The position numbers were made by a program, and so were the translations under genes. Shown here one piece after another: positions 53,034 through 62,617 of a stretch of 64,000 nt of DNA. Source of the DNA: Nostoc commune NIES-4072 (GTDB lineage Bacteria; Cyanobacteriota; Cyanobacteriia; Cyanobacteriales; Nostocaceae). Numbering within the stretch: the stretch's first letter is position 1; each line of letters starts with the position of its first letter. The stretch spans positions 2,021,821 through 2,085,820 of the forward strand of contig NZ_BDUD01000001.1 of NCBI RefSeq assembly GCF_003113895.1. Direction: 5' to 3'. Below the pieces are notes generated by a model that was not told the DNA's origin, made no database searches, and saw only the letters and a list, made by a program, of their open reading frames with translations.

Positions 53034-55370
53034 ATGATAAATACTTTTGCGCCTCCAACACTTTCACTGAGCAATGTTGATGTTGAAATTACGCTTCTAG
53101 GAGCCATTCTACTTGATCCACAAGTAATTTGCAATGTAGCTGAAGTCTTGCCAGCAGAAGCATTTACCGTACAATCTCATCAGAAGATTTATCAAGCTGC
53201 TGTCAGCTTGTATAAACAGCAACAAACAGTAAGTTCACTAACAGTTACTAACTGGTTGCTTGACAGAAATTTATACAAAGAAGTTGGCGGGAACAATACC
53301 CTGGCAATGCTTGTTAATAACTGTGTTTCATGTGCTAACGCAGATCATTACGCTGAAATGTTAGTAGAAAAACATATCAGAAGACAGTTAGTAAATTTAA
53401 GCACAGAGCTAGATCAGAAAGCCCATGAAACAGAGAAACCTTTGGCATGGATTTTAGAGAATATTGAGCAAAAAATGCTCAAGCTTACTCAATTGAGGAA
53501 CGCTAAAGGTACTGGATACTGGCAGAAAATTGATGACATAGCCTTCGAGCGCCTTTGTAAAGAACTCGAAGATATTGAAGAAGTTGAAAATGCGGCCCAG
53601 CGAGATTGGCTGATGAGAAAATTGGCTAAAAAATGGAAGTTTAGCAGCAAAAAAGAAATATTAGACTTCCATGCTAAATGGCTCGACAGCCAGTCAAAAA
53701 CCCAACTTTATACAGCCAAAGAATACTTTGGTAAGTACGGCAACAGAGAGCAAGATTGGGTAGTCCCTGGCTTGGTTCCCACAGAATCGGTGGTCGTAGC
53801 CTATGGCGACGGTGGTGTAGGTAAAACTAGATTTGCTTTCACTCTTGCCAAATATGCCTGCTCTGGCGGTCGCTTCACCTATGACGGCGCAGAAATTGAA
53901 CCGATGAAAGTCTTGCTAATTGAAACAGACCAAGGGGCCAGGAACACCAGCAAGCTGTTAGAAATGCAAGATTTTTTTGAGGACGAGCTAACCTCGGACA
54001 GGTTGTCTATCTGTGAAGAATGGACAGTTGGTGAGTTTGGAAAACTCAAACAGATGCTCAAACAGAATCAACCGCAGTTGGTGATCATCGACTCGCTGAT
54101 GTCAGTTTCAACCAGTTCAATTTACAGCGAGAACGATACCGAATACGCTCGTCCTATCGTTCGGCTCAGACATCTAGCCCAAGAATTCAACTGTACCTTC
54201 CTACTTGTTCACCACTGCAACGCCAACGGAGAGATTCGCGGTACTAGGGCAATTAAATTCTCTTGCGATGAACTGTGGAAGTTAACCCGGCAGCGCAATG
54301 AGATTGAAGAATTCAACGCACTGACCATCGAAAAAAGCAGAAGCCGCGGCCCGGGTGCATACAAATTCATGTACGACGATGAAACCTGGGGCTGGAAATT
54401 CACGGGACGTTTAGAAGACAGCGCAATATCTCAGGGGGATAATCAAAGCACGAATATTATGTCTCGCTGCATCAAATACCTAAAGCAGCATCGAGGCATC
54501 CCCTATGAAGCTCAAGAACTTGCCGAGGAACTTAATCTCAATCGAGACACTGTTAGGCGAGATTTAAAAAGAGGTGTCAACGAGGGACTAGTAAGAGTAG
54601 GTAGAAGCCAGCGTGATAAACGTGCTTTAGTTTACTACTGTGGTGCAAGAAAAGAAGTTAACCGATCTGATCAACCTGATCAAAGAAGTGATCAACGGTT
54701 GATCACATTTAACGCCTTACAGGGTGAGGGTTCTGGGCGATGTGATCAACTGATCAATGAAAATTTAAAATTTTCAATTGTAAAGACCGAAAAAATTGTT
54801 GATCAGTTTGATCAGTTGATCACATCGACCTCTAATCCTGTCGTAGCAATGAATAAAACTGATCAACCTGAACTGATCACTTCTGATGAGTTGATCACTT
54901 CTGAGCCAAAAATTGACCCAACCGTTGATCAGTTGTCACATTCCTTAACAATTGAGGTTAATCATTCCTTAACCTCTGAATCAAAAAATCCTCAAAAAAC
55001 TCTGTCAAAACAGATACACGACCAATCGCCGATCGTCTTACCTTTGATTCAGGAAAAAGCTACTTATTGGAGTGCATCTTTCAAGCGAGAGGTAAAAGTT
55101 TTCCAAATTTTTGACGCTCACTCTGAAGCTAGCTGCCAAGTCCCAGAAAAAGGCAGACTTAGCTTGCGCTTCACTGACTTGCAATACTGTGAGCAATCCC
55201 CCAGGAGTGATTTCAACGTAGGGGATAAAGTGGAAATTCAGGAGGGCAAGTACAAGGAAACCTTTGCGACCATTACCACCATTAGAGCCGATGGCATCTG
55301 GCTAAAATGCGATGATCGCCGCAAGCCACTTGCAAGAGCTTACTTCCCACATCAACTGATGAAGGTTTAG
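53034..55370 (+). CDS. Replication protein: DnaB N-terminal domain + RepA-type AAA ATPase
   Basis: 778 aa. Residues about 10-155 match the DnaB helicase N-terminal domain (DVEITLLGAILLDPQVICNV; NHQKIYQAAVSLYKQ-like). Residues about 235-465 form a RecA/AAA_25 RepA-like ATPase: Walker A GDGGVGKT at 258-265, Walker B PQLVIIDSLMS near 346-356, and the HHCNANGEIRGTRAIKFSCD sensor region. A winged-helix segment (YEAQELAEELNLNRDTVRRDL) follows near 490-510. A polar linker (about 545-632) encodes the TGATCA cluster, and the C-terminal SH3-like part (GDKVEIQEGKYKETFATIT) ends the protein. Probably the replication initiator/helicase of the integrated element. It starts at ATG 53034. Confidence 0.85.
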   Translation: MINTFAPPTLSLSNVDVEITLLGAILLDPQVICNVAEVLPAEAFTVQSHQKIYQAAVSLYKQQQTVSSLTVTNWLLDRNLYKEVGGNNTLAMLVNNCVSCANADHYAEMLVEKHIRRQLVNLSTELDQKAHETEKPLAWILENIEQKMLKLTQLRNAKGTGYWQKIDDIAFERLCKELEDIEEVENAAQRDWLMRKLAKKWKFSSKKEILDFHAKWLDSQSKTQLYTAKEYFGKYGNREQDWVVPGLVPTESVVVAYGDGGVGKTRFAFTLAKYACSGGRFTYDGAEIEPMKVLLIETDQGARNTSKLLEMQDFFEDELTSDRLSICEEWTVGEFGKLKQMLKQNQPQLVIIDSLMSVSTSSIYSENDTEYARPIVRLRHLAQEFNCTFLLVHHCNANGEIRGTRAIKFSCDELWKLTRQRNEIEEFNALTIEKSRSRGPGAYKFMYDDETWGWKFTGRLEDSAISQGDNQSTNIMSRCIKYLKQHRGIPYEAQELAEELNLNRDTVRRDLKRGVNEGLVRVGRSQRDKRALVYYCGARKEVNRSDQPDQRSDQRLITFNALQGEGSGRCDQLINENLKFSIVKTEKIVDQFDQLITSTSNPVVAMNKTDQPELITSDELITSEPKIDPTVDQLSHSLTIEVNHSLTSESKNPQKTLSKQIHDQSPIVLPLIQEKATYWSASFKREVKVFQIFDAHSEASCQVPEKGRLSLRFTDLQYCEQSPRSDFNVGDKVEIQEGKYKETFATITTIRADGIWLKCDDRRKPLARAYFPHQLMKV
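54668..54931. repeat. Thirteen TGATCA palindromes inside the replication gene (putative origin)
   Basis: TGATCA starts at 54668, 54677, 54689, 54700, 54743, 54751, 54800, 54809, 54817, 54860, 54874, 54892 and 54926. Eight copies sit in one codon phase (encoding DQ) and five in another (encoding LI); the third phase is forbidden because TGA would be a stop. Use of both permitted phases shows that selection is on DNA, not on a repeated peptide. Intragenic origins are known, for example in phage lambda gene O. Confidence 0.8.
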
Positions 55371-55568
55371 CCAAGCATCGTCATCGCCTTGCATGAAAAA
55401 TGCGATCGCGTCCCAAGAACTGCGATCGCAATAATCCAATGAGTGAAATAAAGCAGGTGCTATTCTTGCCCAGGCTATCTGCTCCAATTCTGTTTGTCGA
55501 ACTGGAGCAGTCTGTGGATGGCATCAGTAATATTGCTGTAGCTATTTTTCAATAAAGCTAGAAACATA
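55371..55568. other. Short non-coding stretch with HIP1 hairpin
   Basis: GCGATCGCGTCCC...GCGATCGCA (about 55401-55430) can fold into a hairpin after the replication gene and may terminate it. Nothing else was seen. Confidence 0.4.
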
Positions 55569-55775
55569 GTGAAATCCCCCAACAAGAGCGAGATTATGCT
55601 TACTTCCAATATGGTTTTACCTGATTATGTCTGTCTTGCTGATGTGGTGAAAAATCATCCCGAACCAAAGCTATTAATCAACGATAATCAGGCAGTAGAC
55701 AGAGAAATACAGCGACTTCTAGACAACCTAACTAGTGCATTTTCACTAGGGATTAGCTTATTCAATAGCCATTAA
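55569..55775 (+). CDS. Possible small protein, 68 aa
   Basis: The frame opens with GTG 55569; an ATG at 55596 (MLTSNMVLPDYVCLADVVKN) is the more likely start. It is helical with a hydrophobic end (NLTSAFSLGISLF). A terminator follows 18 bp after the stop, which supports a real gene. Family unknown. Confidence 0.45.
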   Translation: MKSPNKSEIMLTSNMVLPDYVCLADVVKNHPEPKLLINDNQAVDREIQRLLDNLTSAFSLGISLFNSH

Positions 55776-55792
55776 CAAGTTTCAAAAAGGTG

Positions 55793-55819
55793 GTTGTCTG
55801 GGTGCGATCGCCTTTTTGC
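55793..55819 (+). terminator. Terminator hairpin
   Basis: CAAAAAGG (55793-55800) pairs with CCTTTTTG (about 55811-55818) around a GC-rich loop containing GCGATCGC. It follows the 68-aa frame. 55820-55997 is AT-rich and empty. Confidence 0.6.
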
Positions 55820-55997
55820 AGAATTTTGACAAAAATTAACAACTCAATAATTAAGTATATATGCGGTTTATCTGTGAATAGATTTCTGATTCAATTTCTT
55901 GTTTCCCCGTATCCTGACATAGCAAGGCTTGGGCGGCTGAAGTGACAAAACTTAATTTTTGTCTCGAATAGGCATTAATTTATTTTGTAATACCTCT

Positions 55998-56210
55998 TTA
56001 GAAAGGTACTACGTCGTCGCCACTTATCCAGATTGGAATAAGAATTAGATTTTCTGTTGATAACGGTAGCACCTTAACAGCGTTGCAAGTTTCATCAATT
56101 TCTAATACTTGCCCTTCGTTGTATATTCCTTCTTCTGATTCATACTCTATAGTTTCTCCAATCGATAAGAAAACTGTGACATTATCCTCATTCTCCTTTG
56201 TATACAACAT
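55998..56210 (-). CDS. Small acidic protein, 70 aa, end of unknown operon
   Basis: Contains VTVFLSIGETIEYESEEGIYNEG, probably an SH3-like beta-barrel (GQVLEIDETCNAVKVLPL), ending ISGDDVVPF. It overlaps the 526-aa gene by 23 bp, so it is the last gene of that operon. No family was recognised. Confidence 0.65.
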   Translation of the reverse strand: MLYTKENEDNVTVFLSIGETIEYESEEGIYNEGQVLEIDETCNAVKVLPLSTENLILIPIWISGDDVVPF

Positions 56211-57756
56211 CTCGTCTCTTTCCTGTTAAGTCTACTAAGTTAATTGGCGGAATATTTACACCGACATTTAAGTAAGCATTAGTAAAAGTTACAATTCCCT
56301 CTTTCCTTCTAACTGGTAATTCCTCAACTTTCCCTCTGATAGTTATCTTTTCAGGAATAGTACTAACGGGCTTCACTGGCTTACTACCTATTTTCAATAG
56401 ATTATCATCAACTTTGTGTGATTGAATATCCAGAACTTGCTCAACAATTCTTCTCGCCTCTGCCTGAGTCGTTGTATCTAGCTTAAATTGATATCCTTTT
56501 TCAAAGTCACAATAAATATAGGTTTGCTTTGCTTTATGGATTTTAAATGGTGGAGTAGCAAATTTTTGATAAATTTTAGTAGCCAATAATTTAAGGTAAT
56601 CATCAGTTGCGAAATCAGCTTTAGATTTATTCATCAATCTAAAAGATATTTGCATTGTTAATTTTTCTGTTATTGCACCTTTTAACGGGTCTTTATTTTG
56701 TCTCTGATAAAACTTTAAAACTACCTCTGGTTTATACTTCCTTTCCGGCATTTCAGCCGCAGGAGTACCATATATCAATCCCAAGTCTCTACCATTAAAT
56801 TGTTCATAAGTTGCAAGAGTTTGAATAATTACAGGTTTTAATAATTCTTCACTTCCACCGAGTACTATCCTTTCTTCAGGGTTTTCTCTATTCGGCGTTA
56901 TTTCCACATATCTTGTATGCCCTAAAACTGGTGTCTTTTCTTTTGCTAGCATCTGCGCTGAAAGATATGTATCTACTGCATTCGCTACGACATACCCAGC
57001 TTCAATACATGCCTCGTCTGCTTCCTCTTGTGCTTCCTCTACTAAATTTCGCCAGAAGCCATCAGAACCAAAAGTGTTGTCTAAAAATTCTTCATTAGCA
57101 CTAGCAAACGACCAAGGCTTACTGCTTTTCGTACCCCAAGCTTCGACTGCTTTTTTTGCATTTTTACCGAATAATTTACCGATAAGATTACTATTGCTTT
57201 TGATAAGCTTACGAACATTTTTATAAGTTTCAGTGATTAATATTTGAGTACCTAACCTTAAGGCAGTATTGAATAAAGCTCCTAGATTTTGCATCAATTC
57301 TTCTAGTGCCTCTTCTCCTACTTTCGCCAGTACTACCGCACCAAGAGGTTCATTGAAAACAGAAATAACCATCCCCGGTAAAATACCGCAAGCGAGATAA
57401 CCGAAAGCATTCCCAAGTGTTCCACCTATTTGCCCACCTATGGCATTCCATTGAGCGGTGACACTTGCGTTAAGTTCTTCATCTGTAGCATTCCAGTTAA
57501 AATTCCAAATGAATTGCTTTGCAGCTACAAACCAACCCCAGAAAGCAGTCCATGAAAAAGTAAATAATCCTCCTATTTTATTAAGCAAAAAACCACCGAG
57601 TGATGCTAATCCGCCTAAAGCCCATCCCAAGAAATTAACAACACCGTTATCATTCTTTTTTTCAATTTTTCCTTCTATTCCTTTGATAATTCTTGAGCCG
57701 ACGTTAGACCTTATCACCCTAGAAGTAAGTGTTGATAAATCAAGCTTTATTGCCAT
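56188..57756 (-). CDS. Uncharacterised 522-aa protein with hydrophobic N-terminal half
   Basis: ATG 57756 (MAIKLDLSTLTSRVIRSNVG) is preferred to a GTG four codons upstream. Glycine-rich hydrophobic segments occur at about residues 40-65 (VVNFLGWALGGLASLGGFLL) and 105-140 (IGGTLGNAFGYLACGILPGM), suggesting membrane insertion or a membrane-active, tape-measure-like region. The C-terminal 250 residues are soluble and beta-rich (GHTRYVEITPNRENPEERIV; KAKQTYIYCDFEKGYQFKLD). No homologue was recognised. It belongs to a minus-strand operon of unknown proteins and might be a structural or secreted component. Confidence 0.75.
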   Translation of the reverse strand: MAIKLDLSTLTSRVIRSNVGSRIIKGIEGKIEKKNDNGVVNFLGWALGGLASLGGFLLNKIGGLFTFSWTAFWGWFVAAKQFIWNFNWNATDEELNASVTAQWNAIGGQIGGTLGNAFGYLACGILPGMVISVFNEPLGAVVLAKVGEEALEELMQNLGALFNTALRLGTQILITETYKNVRKLIKSNSNLIGKLFGKNAKKAVEAWGTKSSKPWSFASANEEFLDNTFGSDGFWRNLVEEAQEEADEACIEAGYVVANAVDTYLSAQMLAKEKTPVLGHTRYVEITPNRENPEERIVLGGSEELLKPVIIQTLATYEQFNGRDLGLIYGTPAAEMPERKYKPEVVLKFYQRQNKDPLKGAITEKLTMQISFRLMNKSKADFATDDYLKLLATKIYQKFATPPFKIHKAKQTYIYCDFEKGYQFKLDTTTQAEARRIVEQVLDIQSHKVDDNLLKIGSKPVKPVSTIPEKITIRGKVEELPVRRKEGIVTFTNAYLNVGVNIPPINLVDLTGKRRDVVYKGE

Positions 57757-57757
57757 G

Positions 57758-58222
57758 TTAAAGGTCACTTGATATTGTGCTTGTAATGTAAGAGAAAATT
57801 TCAGCTAATTTTGATTCAAGTAAGTCAAAGCGCATAGAAGATATTTTTAATATGACGCTACAAACCGGAATATTTTCGCTTTCATCTACTGATATTTCTA
57901 TTTCTGTCATCGCATCACCGCCTACTCTTCCCTGCAAAATAGGTTCATCTCTTGGGGGTGTTTCTGGCTGATTTCCATTCGCCATTTTATTAATTTGATC
58001 GAATAGTCTTGCTATTATTGCCGATACTTTAGCTTTCTCAATATCAGTAATAACTAAGTCAACATTTACGCCTACAAAAGTAATAGGCGCTGTTGTGACA
58101 TCTCCCCCACTTAATAATTTTACTCCTGCTGGAAGAACTACTAACGAATTATCAACGTTTACTTTAATGCTCGCTAATTGAACTTTTGGAATATAATTCA
58201 CGCCTGGTAATCTAATAACCAT
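57758..58222 (-). CDS. Uncharacterised 154-aa protein of the same operon
   Basis: A beta-rich protein (MVIRLPGVNYIPKVQLASIK; SLVVLPAGVKLLSGGDVTTA) with a proline/acidic middle and a C-terminal amphipathic helix (FDLLESKLAEIFSYITSTIS). The start ATG shares its A with the stop of the upstream gene (TAATG). Function unknown; the small size and position between two large proteins suggest an adaptor or chaperone-like role. Confidence 0.7.
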   Translation of the reverse strand: MVIRLPGVNYIPKVQLASIKVNVDNSLVVLPAGVKLLSGGDVTTAPITFVGVNVDLVITDIEKAKVSAIIARLFDQINKMANGNQPETPPRDEPILQGRVGGDAMTEIEISVDESENIPVCSVILKISSMRFDLLESKLAEIFSYITSTISSDL

Positions 58223-60087
58223 TATTCAATCCTCTCTTTTCCGTCGTTCGTGTAATTACCTTTCTCTGTTCCGATTTCTCTAATTTTAGGACGCTCTTTG
58301 TAAGGTCTACCCCAAGGATTTACGGTGTCAGTAATGCCAGAAATTTCTATAAATCCTCTTTCAGCTTGCTCTGTAAAATCATTAAAATCACCTTGCTCAT
58401 TTTCTTTGTGTGTATCCTTAATAGCGTCAGGATTACCAAATAAAGATTGTTTCAAGGATTCAACTGGCTCACCTGTAACTTGTCTCCAATTTTGAGCATT
58501 CCACCTTGCAGCCATTGTTTTTAAGAACTTTAAATCATCTTGTAAATCCTTTTTATCGGTGTTCTCATAAGAAACTATTTCAACTTCTTTCTCCTTTAAA
58601 GTTTCCTCCAAATTAGCACCACCCGGAGTAAACAAACTAGGAATTTTACGCTTAACTTGCTCTAGCTTGTATCCTAAAAACTCAGCATTAGCTAGTGTTA
58701 CGTCTAGTGTTTGAGTAGCTAAATTTTTTGTCATACCAGATTCACCCATAGCTTTAATAGCTGTTACTAGAGTTGCATGAGTATCACGTTTCAGTGTAAT
58801 CACTAAGCCTAATAATTCAGCTAATAATTCAGCTTGATTAGGTAACTCAAGTTTTTGTGTTTGGTTTCCTTCCTTCGTTAAGTCGGTATCTTCTACTTCA
58901 ATTTTGATAGGATAAGAACCCATCAAAGCGTCTAGTTGTTGCATCTGCCATAGCATTAATTCCGCTAGTGATTCAATGCTGATATAGCTAGGGTTTTGTT
59001 TAGTAAAATAATCAGGGACACTAGCAGGCAAATTACCAATTCTTTTAAGTATCAATTTCAGTAAAGCATCATTATTATCGCAAGACATACAACATTTCTT
59101 TTTAGGTTTAGCTGGCGGTGGTGGTAAAACTTTATAATCACCACAAAAAACATGAAATTGAGAGCCTACTTTCTCAATGGTTATGTATCCTTCATATTGA
59201 CTTTCGTTGTCTTCATAATTGCGAAAAAAATCACCATTGCGAGAAAACCAATCTGCACTATAAGTACCCTTACCTGTTGCAAAATAATCATAATAAATCG
59301 TTGAATAAGTTAGCACACCTCCCAAGTCAAAAGGGTCAATATAAATAGCTTGAGAGCCATCTATTGGCTGAACAAAACCCGATACATAGCGCTTAATTCC
59401 AAAAGTGACTACTTGATTAATCTGATAAGGTGAAGGAAAAGGTAAATTACGATCAATCGCATAATCTTCGTTGTATTCCCAATTGATATTAATTTCAAAT
59501 TTAATATGATAAGCGTACTCACCACTAGGAAAAAATTCAACTTGTTTTATCCTGATTTTTTTACTATACTCTTCCCACAATACATACTCTTTAGTAAAAA
59601 AATCATTAAACCCTTGACGATAAAAAAAAGAATCACTTTGAAAAACAACTATTTGAGGTATTCCGCCGCCTTTAGCATTACAAGCATTTTCAGGAATTTT
59701 AGGCGGTAAAAAAGCAGGAAAATCCCCTAATGGTAGCGGTGGAGGAGGAATGCAATTAGGATTACGATAAACAACCTGAAGCGGAGGCAACTTAATAAAT
59801 CCAAGTGTCCCACTAAATTGAACGCCAAAATTACATTCATCTTGAACAATATCAATATCAAGCGAAACAGGATTTTCTAAATCAATAGGATTACCACCAC
59901 ACCACGGGCTATCAGGATATCTATCGCAATCCATCGGGTCTGCTGGGGTGTCAGGAGTAGCAAAAAAATTACCACCAATACTTACTAAACTTTCTTGAGG
60001 TTCTTCTGGTTCATAAACTGCAAAGGGTTCACTTGGTTTTTTGCCTTTGCGAGGATATTTATGTACAAATGGTTTATTAGATAACAT
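58222..60087 (-). CDS. Uncharacterised 621-aa protein, largest of the operon
   Basis: The N-terminal half is beta-rich with proline stretches (NCIPPPPLPLGDFPAFLPPK) and many aromatic residues (YAYHIKFEININWEYNEDYA). A cysteine cluster KKKCCMSCDNNDALLKLI lies near residues 345-362. The C-terminal half is helical (LAELLGLVITLKRDTHATLV; FLKTMAARWNAQNWRQVTGE). No signal peptide or known domain was seen. The architecture, beta-rich with prolines then helical, would fit a structural or adhesive protein. Its start is 5 bp after the stop of the IS-interrupted gene. Confidence 0.75.
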   Translation of the reverse strand: MLSNKPFVHKYPRKGKKPSEPFAVYEPEEPQESLVSIGGNFFATPDTPADPMDCDRYPDSPWCGGNPIDLENPVSLDIDIVQDECNFGVQFSGTLGFIKLPPLQVVYRNPNCIPPPPLPLGDFPAFLPPKIPENACNAKGGGIPQIVVFQSDSFFYRQGFNDFFTKEYVLWEEYSKKIRIKQVEFFPSGEYAYHIKFEININWEYNEDYAIDRNLPFPSPYQINQVVTFGIKRYVSGFVQPIDGSQAIYIDPFDLGGVLTYSTIYYDYFATGKGTYSADWFSRNGDFFRNYEDNESQYEGYITIEKVGSQFHVFCGDYKVLPPPPAKPKKKCCMSCDNNDALLKLILKRIGNLPASVPDYFTKQNPSYISIESLAELMLWQMQQLDALMGSYPIKIEVEDTDLTKEGNQTQKLELPNQAELLAELLGLVITLKRDTHATLVTAIKAMGESGMTKNLATQTLDVTLANAEFLGYKLEQVKRKIPSLFTPGGANLEETLKEKEVEIVSYENTDKKDLQDDLKFLKTMAARWNAQNWRQVTGEPVESLKQSLFGNPDAIKDTHKENEQGDFNDFTEQAERGFIEISGITDTVNPWGRPYKERPKIREIGTEKGNYTNDGKERIE

Positions 60088-60644
60088 TTAAATTAAAAAT
60101 CTGCATTTGGATCAACTACACTAAAACGTGCATCTGAAGAGGGGTAAATTATCCATTTCTCTTGTTCCGTGTACAAAAGCTTTCCGCCACGATATTCATT
60201 ATTTACAGAAACAACTTGCGCCGATCGAACGCTACCAAAAATAGGATTATTGCCAGCATTGATATATACTTTATTACTGCTATTATTCTTGCTGCATATA
60301 ATTTCTACTTCGTTACCTTCTACTGGATTAGGTGGTAAAGTTAGTGTAAAATTAGTAGTTGCATTATCTATTTTTGCGAATATTCTATCTCTATTTGTTA
60401 GTGTATAATTTGCAATTTTAATCTGTAAAGGCATTTCATCATCTCCTATTGGGTCTGGTGGTGGTGTTGGTGTTGGTGTTGGTGTTGGTGGTAATTCACC
60501 TGTTAAATTAATAATTACTGGTTGCAATGGTGGTTCTTCGATTATTATGTGCCGTCTCACGTTAGCATAAGCTACAACTTTGTCATTATTTTGCAATAAT
60601 CCATACTCTACATTTTTTATTTGTAACCCAATCATTGAATTATT

Positions 60645-62216
60645 GTAAGGATTCAGGTCTAATATTTAGGAAGCAGGGATGGGCGAGACAGAGAATTATT
60701 GGAATTAGCCAGCAGTGCTTGTGCAAAAAAATCAATCACAGACCTACCTTGACGGCGGCAGGTTTGCACCACAGTCAACAAATTGGCAGTATGTTGAAAC
60801 CGCTCCATTGAACGGGAACCACCGCTAACCTTACGTTTGGTCACAGCCAAACGAAGCGTTCGCGAAGCGTGTCCGAAGGACTCTCGTTCAGCAAGATTGT
60901 TATCAGGAGGGACTTCAGGGTAGTCAAGAAAATACCACCATTGATTTGCTTTATCGCGCAAAGAACGTAAAAGCTGGCCTGCCGTTGCTCCTGCCTTCTC
61001 AATCCACTGATTGAGTGAGGAGTGCAACTTAGCTTTGAATTGATTGACCCAATCGTTATAACTACTTGAATCAAGAGTCTTAAACCCGAAGAGCATAGCT
61101 CCTAAAGGCTTCATCAATTAAATCAACAAACACTTCACCAATAGCTTGGTTGTGAAGACCTGGAAGTATAATTAGTTTTTTGAAGTGACGACGTAGATGT
61201 GCTAAACATTTTTGCTGGGCAACAACTTGATAGCCATTGTAAACACTAAAATCGTCACTGCTGAGTACCCCTACATATTTAGCCCCTAAAATCGTTTCTA
61301 ATTCGGATCGTGAACGAGTGTCAGCCGCAGTAAACAGGCAGAAATCAGAATTGGCAACTACCCACAACCATTCTTTGATTCCTTTAACTGACCAAGGCGT
61401 TTCATCCACATGAATATTAGGTTGTGTCTGTTTTATCCAACTGCTCAATTCATTAATACTTGGTTCAATCGCTGTTTGAATTCGTTCATTGGTGGCGACT
61501 AAAGTTCCTAACCCAATTTCAATTTGACCCAATTCCCATAACATTTCTTGCTGTTTTTCATAAGGGATATGTGCATAATTATTTGCCCATCCCAAAAACG
61601 CTTGCAGTCTGATTCCTATATCTTGTCCCGGTACTATTTCTGGCGACCAGTCTGCTGTTTGTGTTGACCCACACTGGCTGCAAATGCATGTATGTCTTTG
61701 ATATTCTACTATTTCAATTGGCCTCTCCACTAACTGCGCTACTGGCTGTGTTTCGATTTTTATTGGTTCGCAACGAAATTCTCTGTTACCACAGCAACTA
61801 CACACTTGCGGTCTTAATGTCTCAAACCTATCGACTCTCCCAAACCCTTTTCTTGTTTTTCCCGGATGCCCTGGTTGCCCTCCTGGTTTTCGTTTTGTAG
61901 CCTCGTTCTGTTGTGATTGCTCTTCAAGCTTGTTCTCGGTTTTTTTGAGAAGGTCTCCCGATGGTGGTTTTGATGATGTTGTGCTGTCTAAATCTCTACT
62001 GACCTTGAGTTTCTCTACTTTTTCTTCTAGTTCTAAAATTCTGGAGTTCAGTTTCTGTATGGCGATCGCCTGCTCAACAATCATGTCCACCAGTTGTTCC
62101 GGAGCTAACTGGAGAAGGGTTTCACGCTCTAGTTTTAGAGGCAGGTCTTTTCCCATAATTCTGATATTCACCCTCAGATGTCACACTTGTCAATACCTCT
62201 TGACCTGAATCCTTAC
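60645..62216 (-). mobile_element. IS66-family insertion, 1572 bp, 8-bp target duplication
   Basis: The terminal inverted repeats are GTAAGGATTCAGGTC (from 60645) and GACCTGAATCCTTAC (to 62216), beginning GTAA as in IS66. The flanking 8-bp duplication GAATTATT (60637-60644 and 62217-62224) is perfect. It contains a single tnpC-type transposase gene; no tnpA/tnpB accessory genes. Confidence 0.92.
60659..62171 (-). pseudogene. IS66 (TnpC-type) transposase, frameshifted
   Basis: The 5' frame (62171-61080) holds a leucine-zipper-like N-terminus, a zinc-finger pair (CSCCGNREFRC; CICSQCGSTQ), the catalytic NIHVDETPWSVKG and GVLSSDDFSVYNG, and CLAHLRRHFKKL. The 3' frame (61117-60659) carries the catalytic glutamate in PPDNNLAERE and VTKRKVSGGSRSMERF. 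The two overlap out of frame near 61090, so a one-base lesion separates them. An extra 27 bp within the 3' frame (after NLAER) is a dispersed repeat, see findings. Confidence 0.85.
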
Positions 62217-62617
62217 GAATTATTGCCTAGCGTATGACTTCCTAGTGAATATTCTCTATATGGGTAGGGGTCGCTATTTAATAATGAATAAGCTGCTATT
62301 TTTTGCCAATTTAAAGTATCATCAATGTTCACCATAATATCGAGTTGAATTCTTGGAGATTGCCATTCTAAATTAATTGCTGCTAATAATTGTTTTGATT
62401 CAGTATCCTCTAATTCAAAAACTGGAAATGGAACCGGAGGCAATGAATAAATCCAGGCAACTGCTTTTAAATTTTCGATTTCCAAGTATTCATCAATTAA
62501 TTTATATCCCGGCTTGCTGTAGGGAATATATTCAAAAACTGGTACAACGTTATTGCTCGAATTTGTGTCGAGTGTTACGCATAGTTTTTGTTTAACGATT
62601 AGAGTATTTATACTCAT

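Larger units (their letters stand above)
60093..62617 (-). pseudogene. First gene of the unknown operon, split by IS66 element
   Basis: The 5' part (62617-62217; MSINTLIVKQKLCVTLDTNS ... SLGSHTLGNNS) and the 3' part (60636-60093; MIGLQIKNVEYGLLQNN ...) join in frame when the IS and one 8-bp target copy are removed. They give one protein of about 314 aa with the sequence LGNNSMIGLQIKN at the junction. The 3' part has a TP-rich linker (PTPTPTPTPPPDP) and a beta-sandwich-like end (IKIANYTLTNRDRIFAKIDN). The interruption truncates the protein after 134 residues and the 3' piece may be expressed separately from ATG 60635. Function unknown. Confidence 0.8.
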
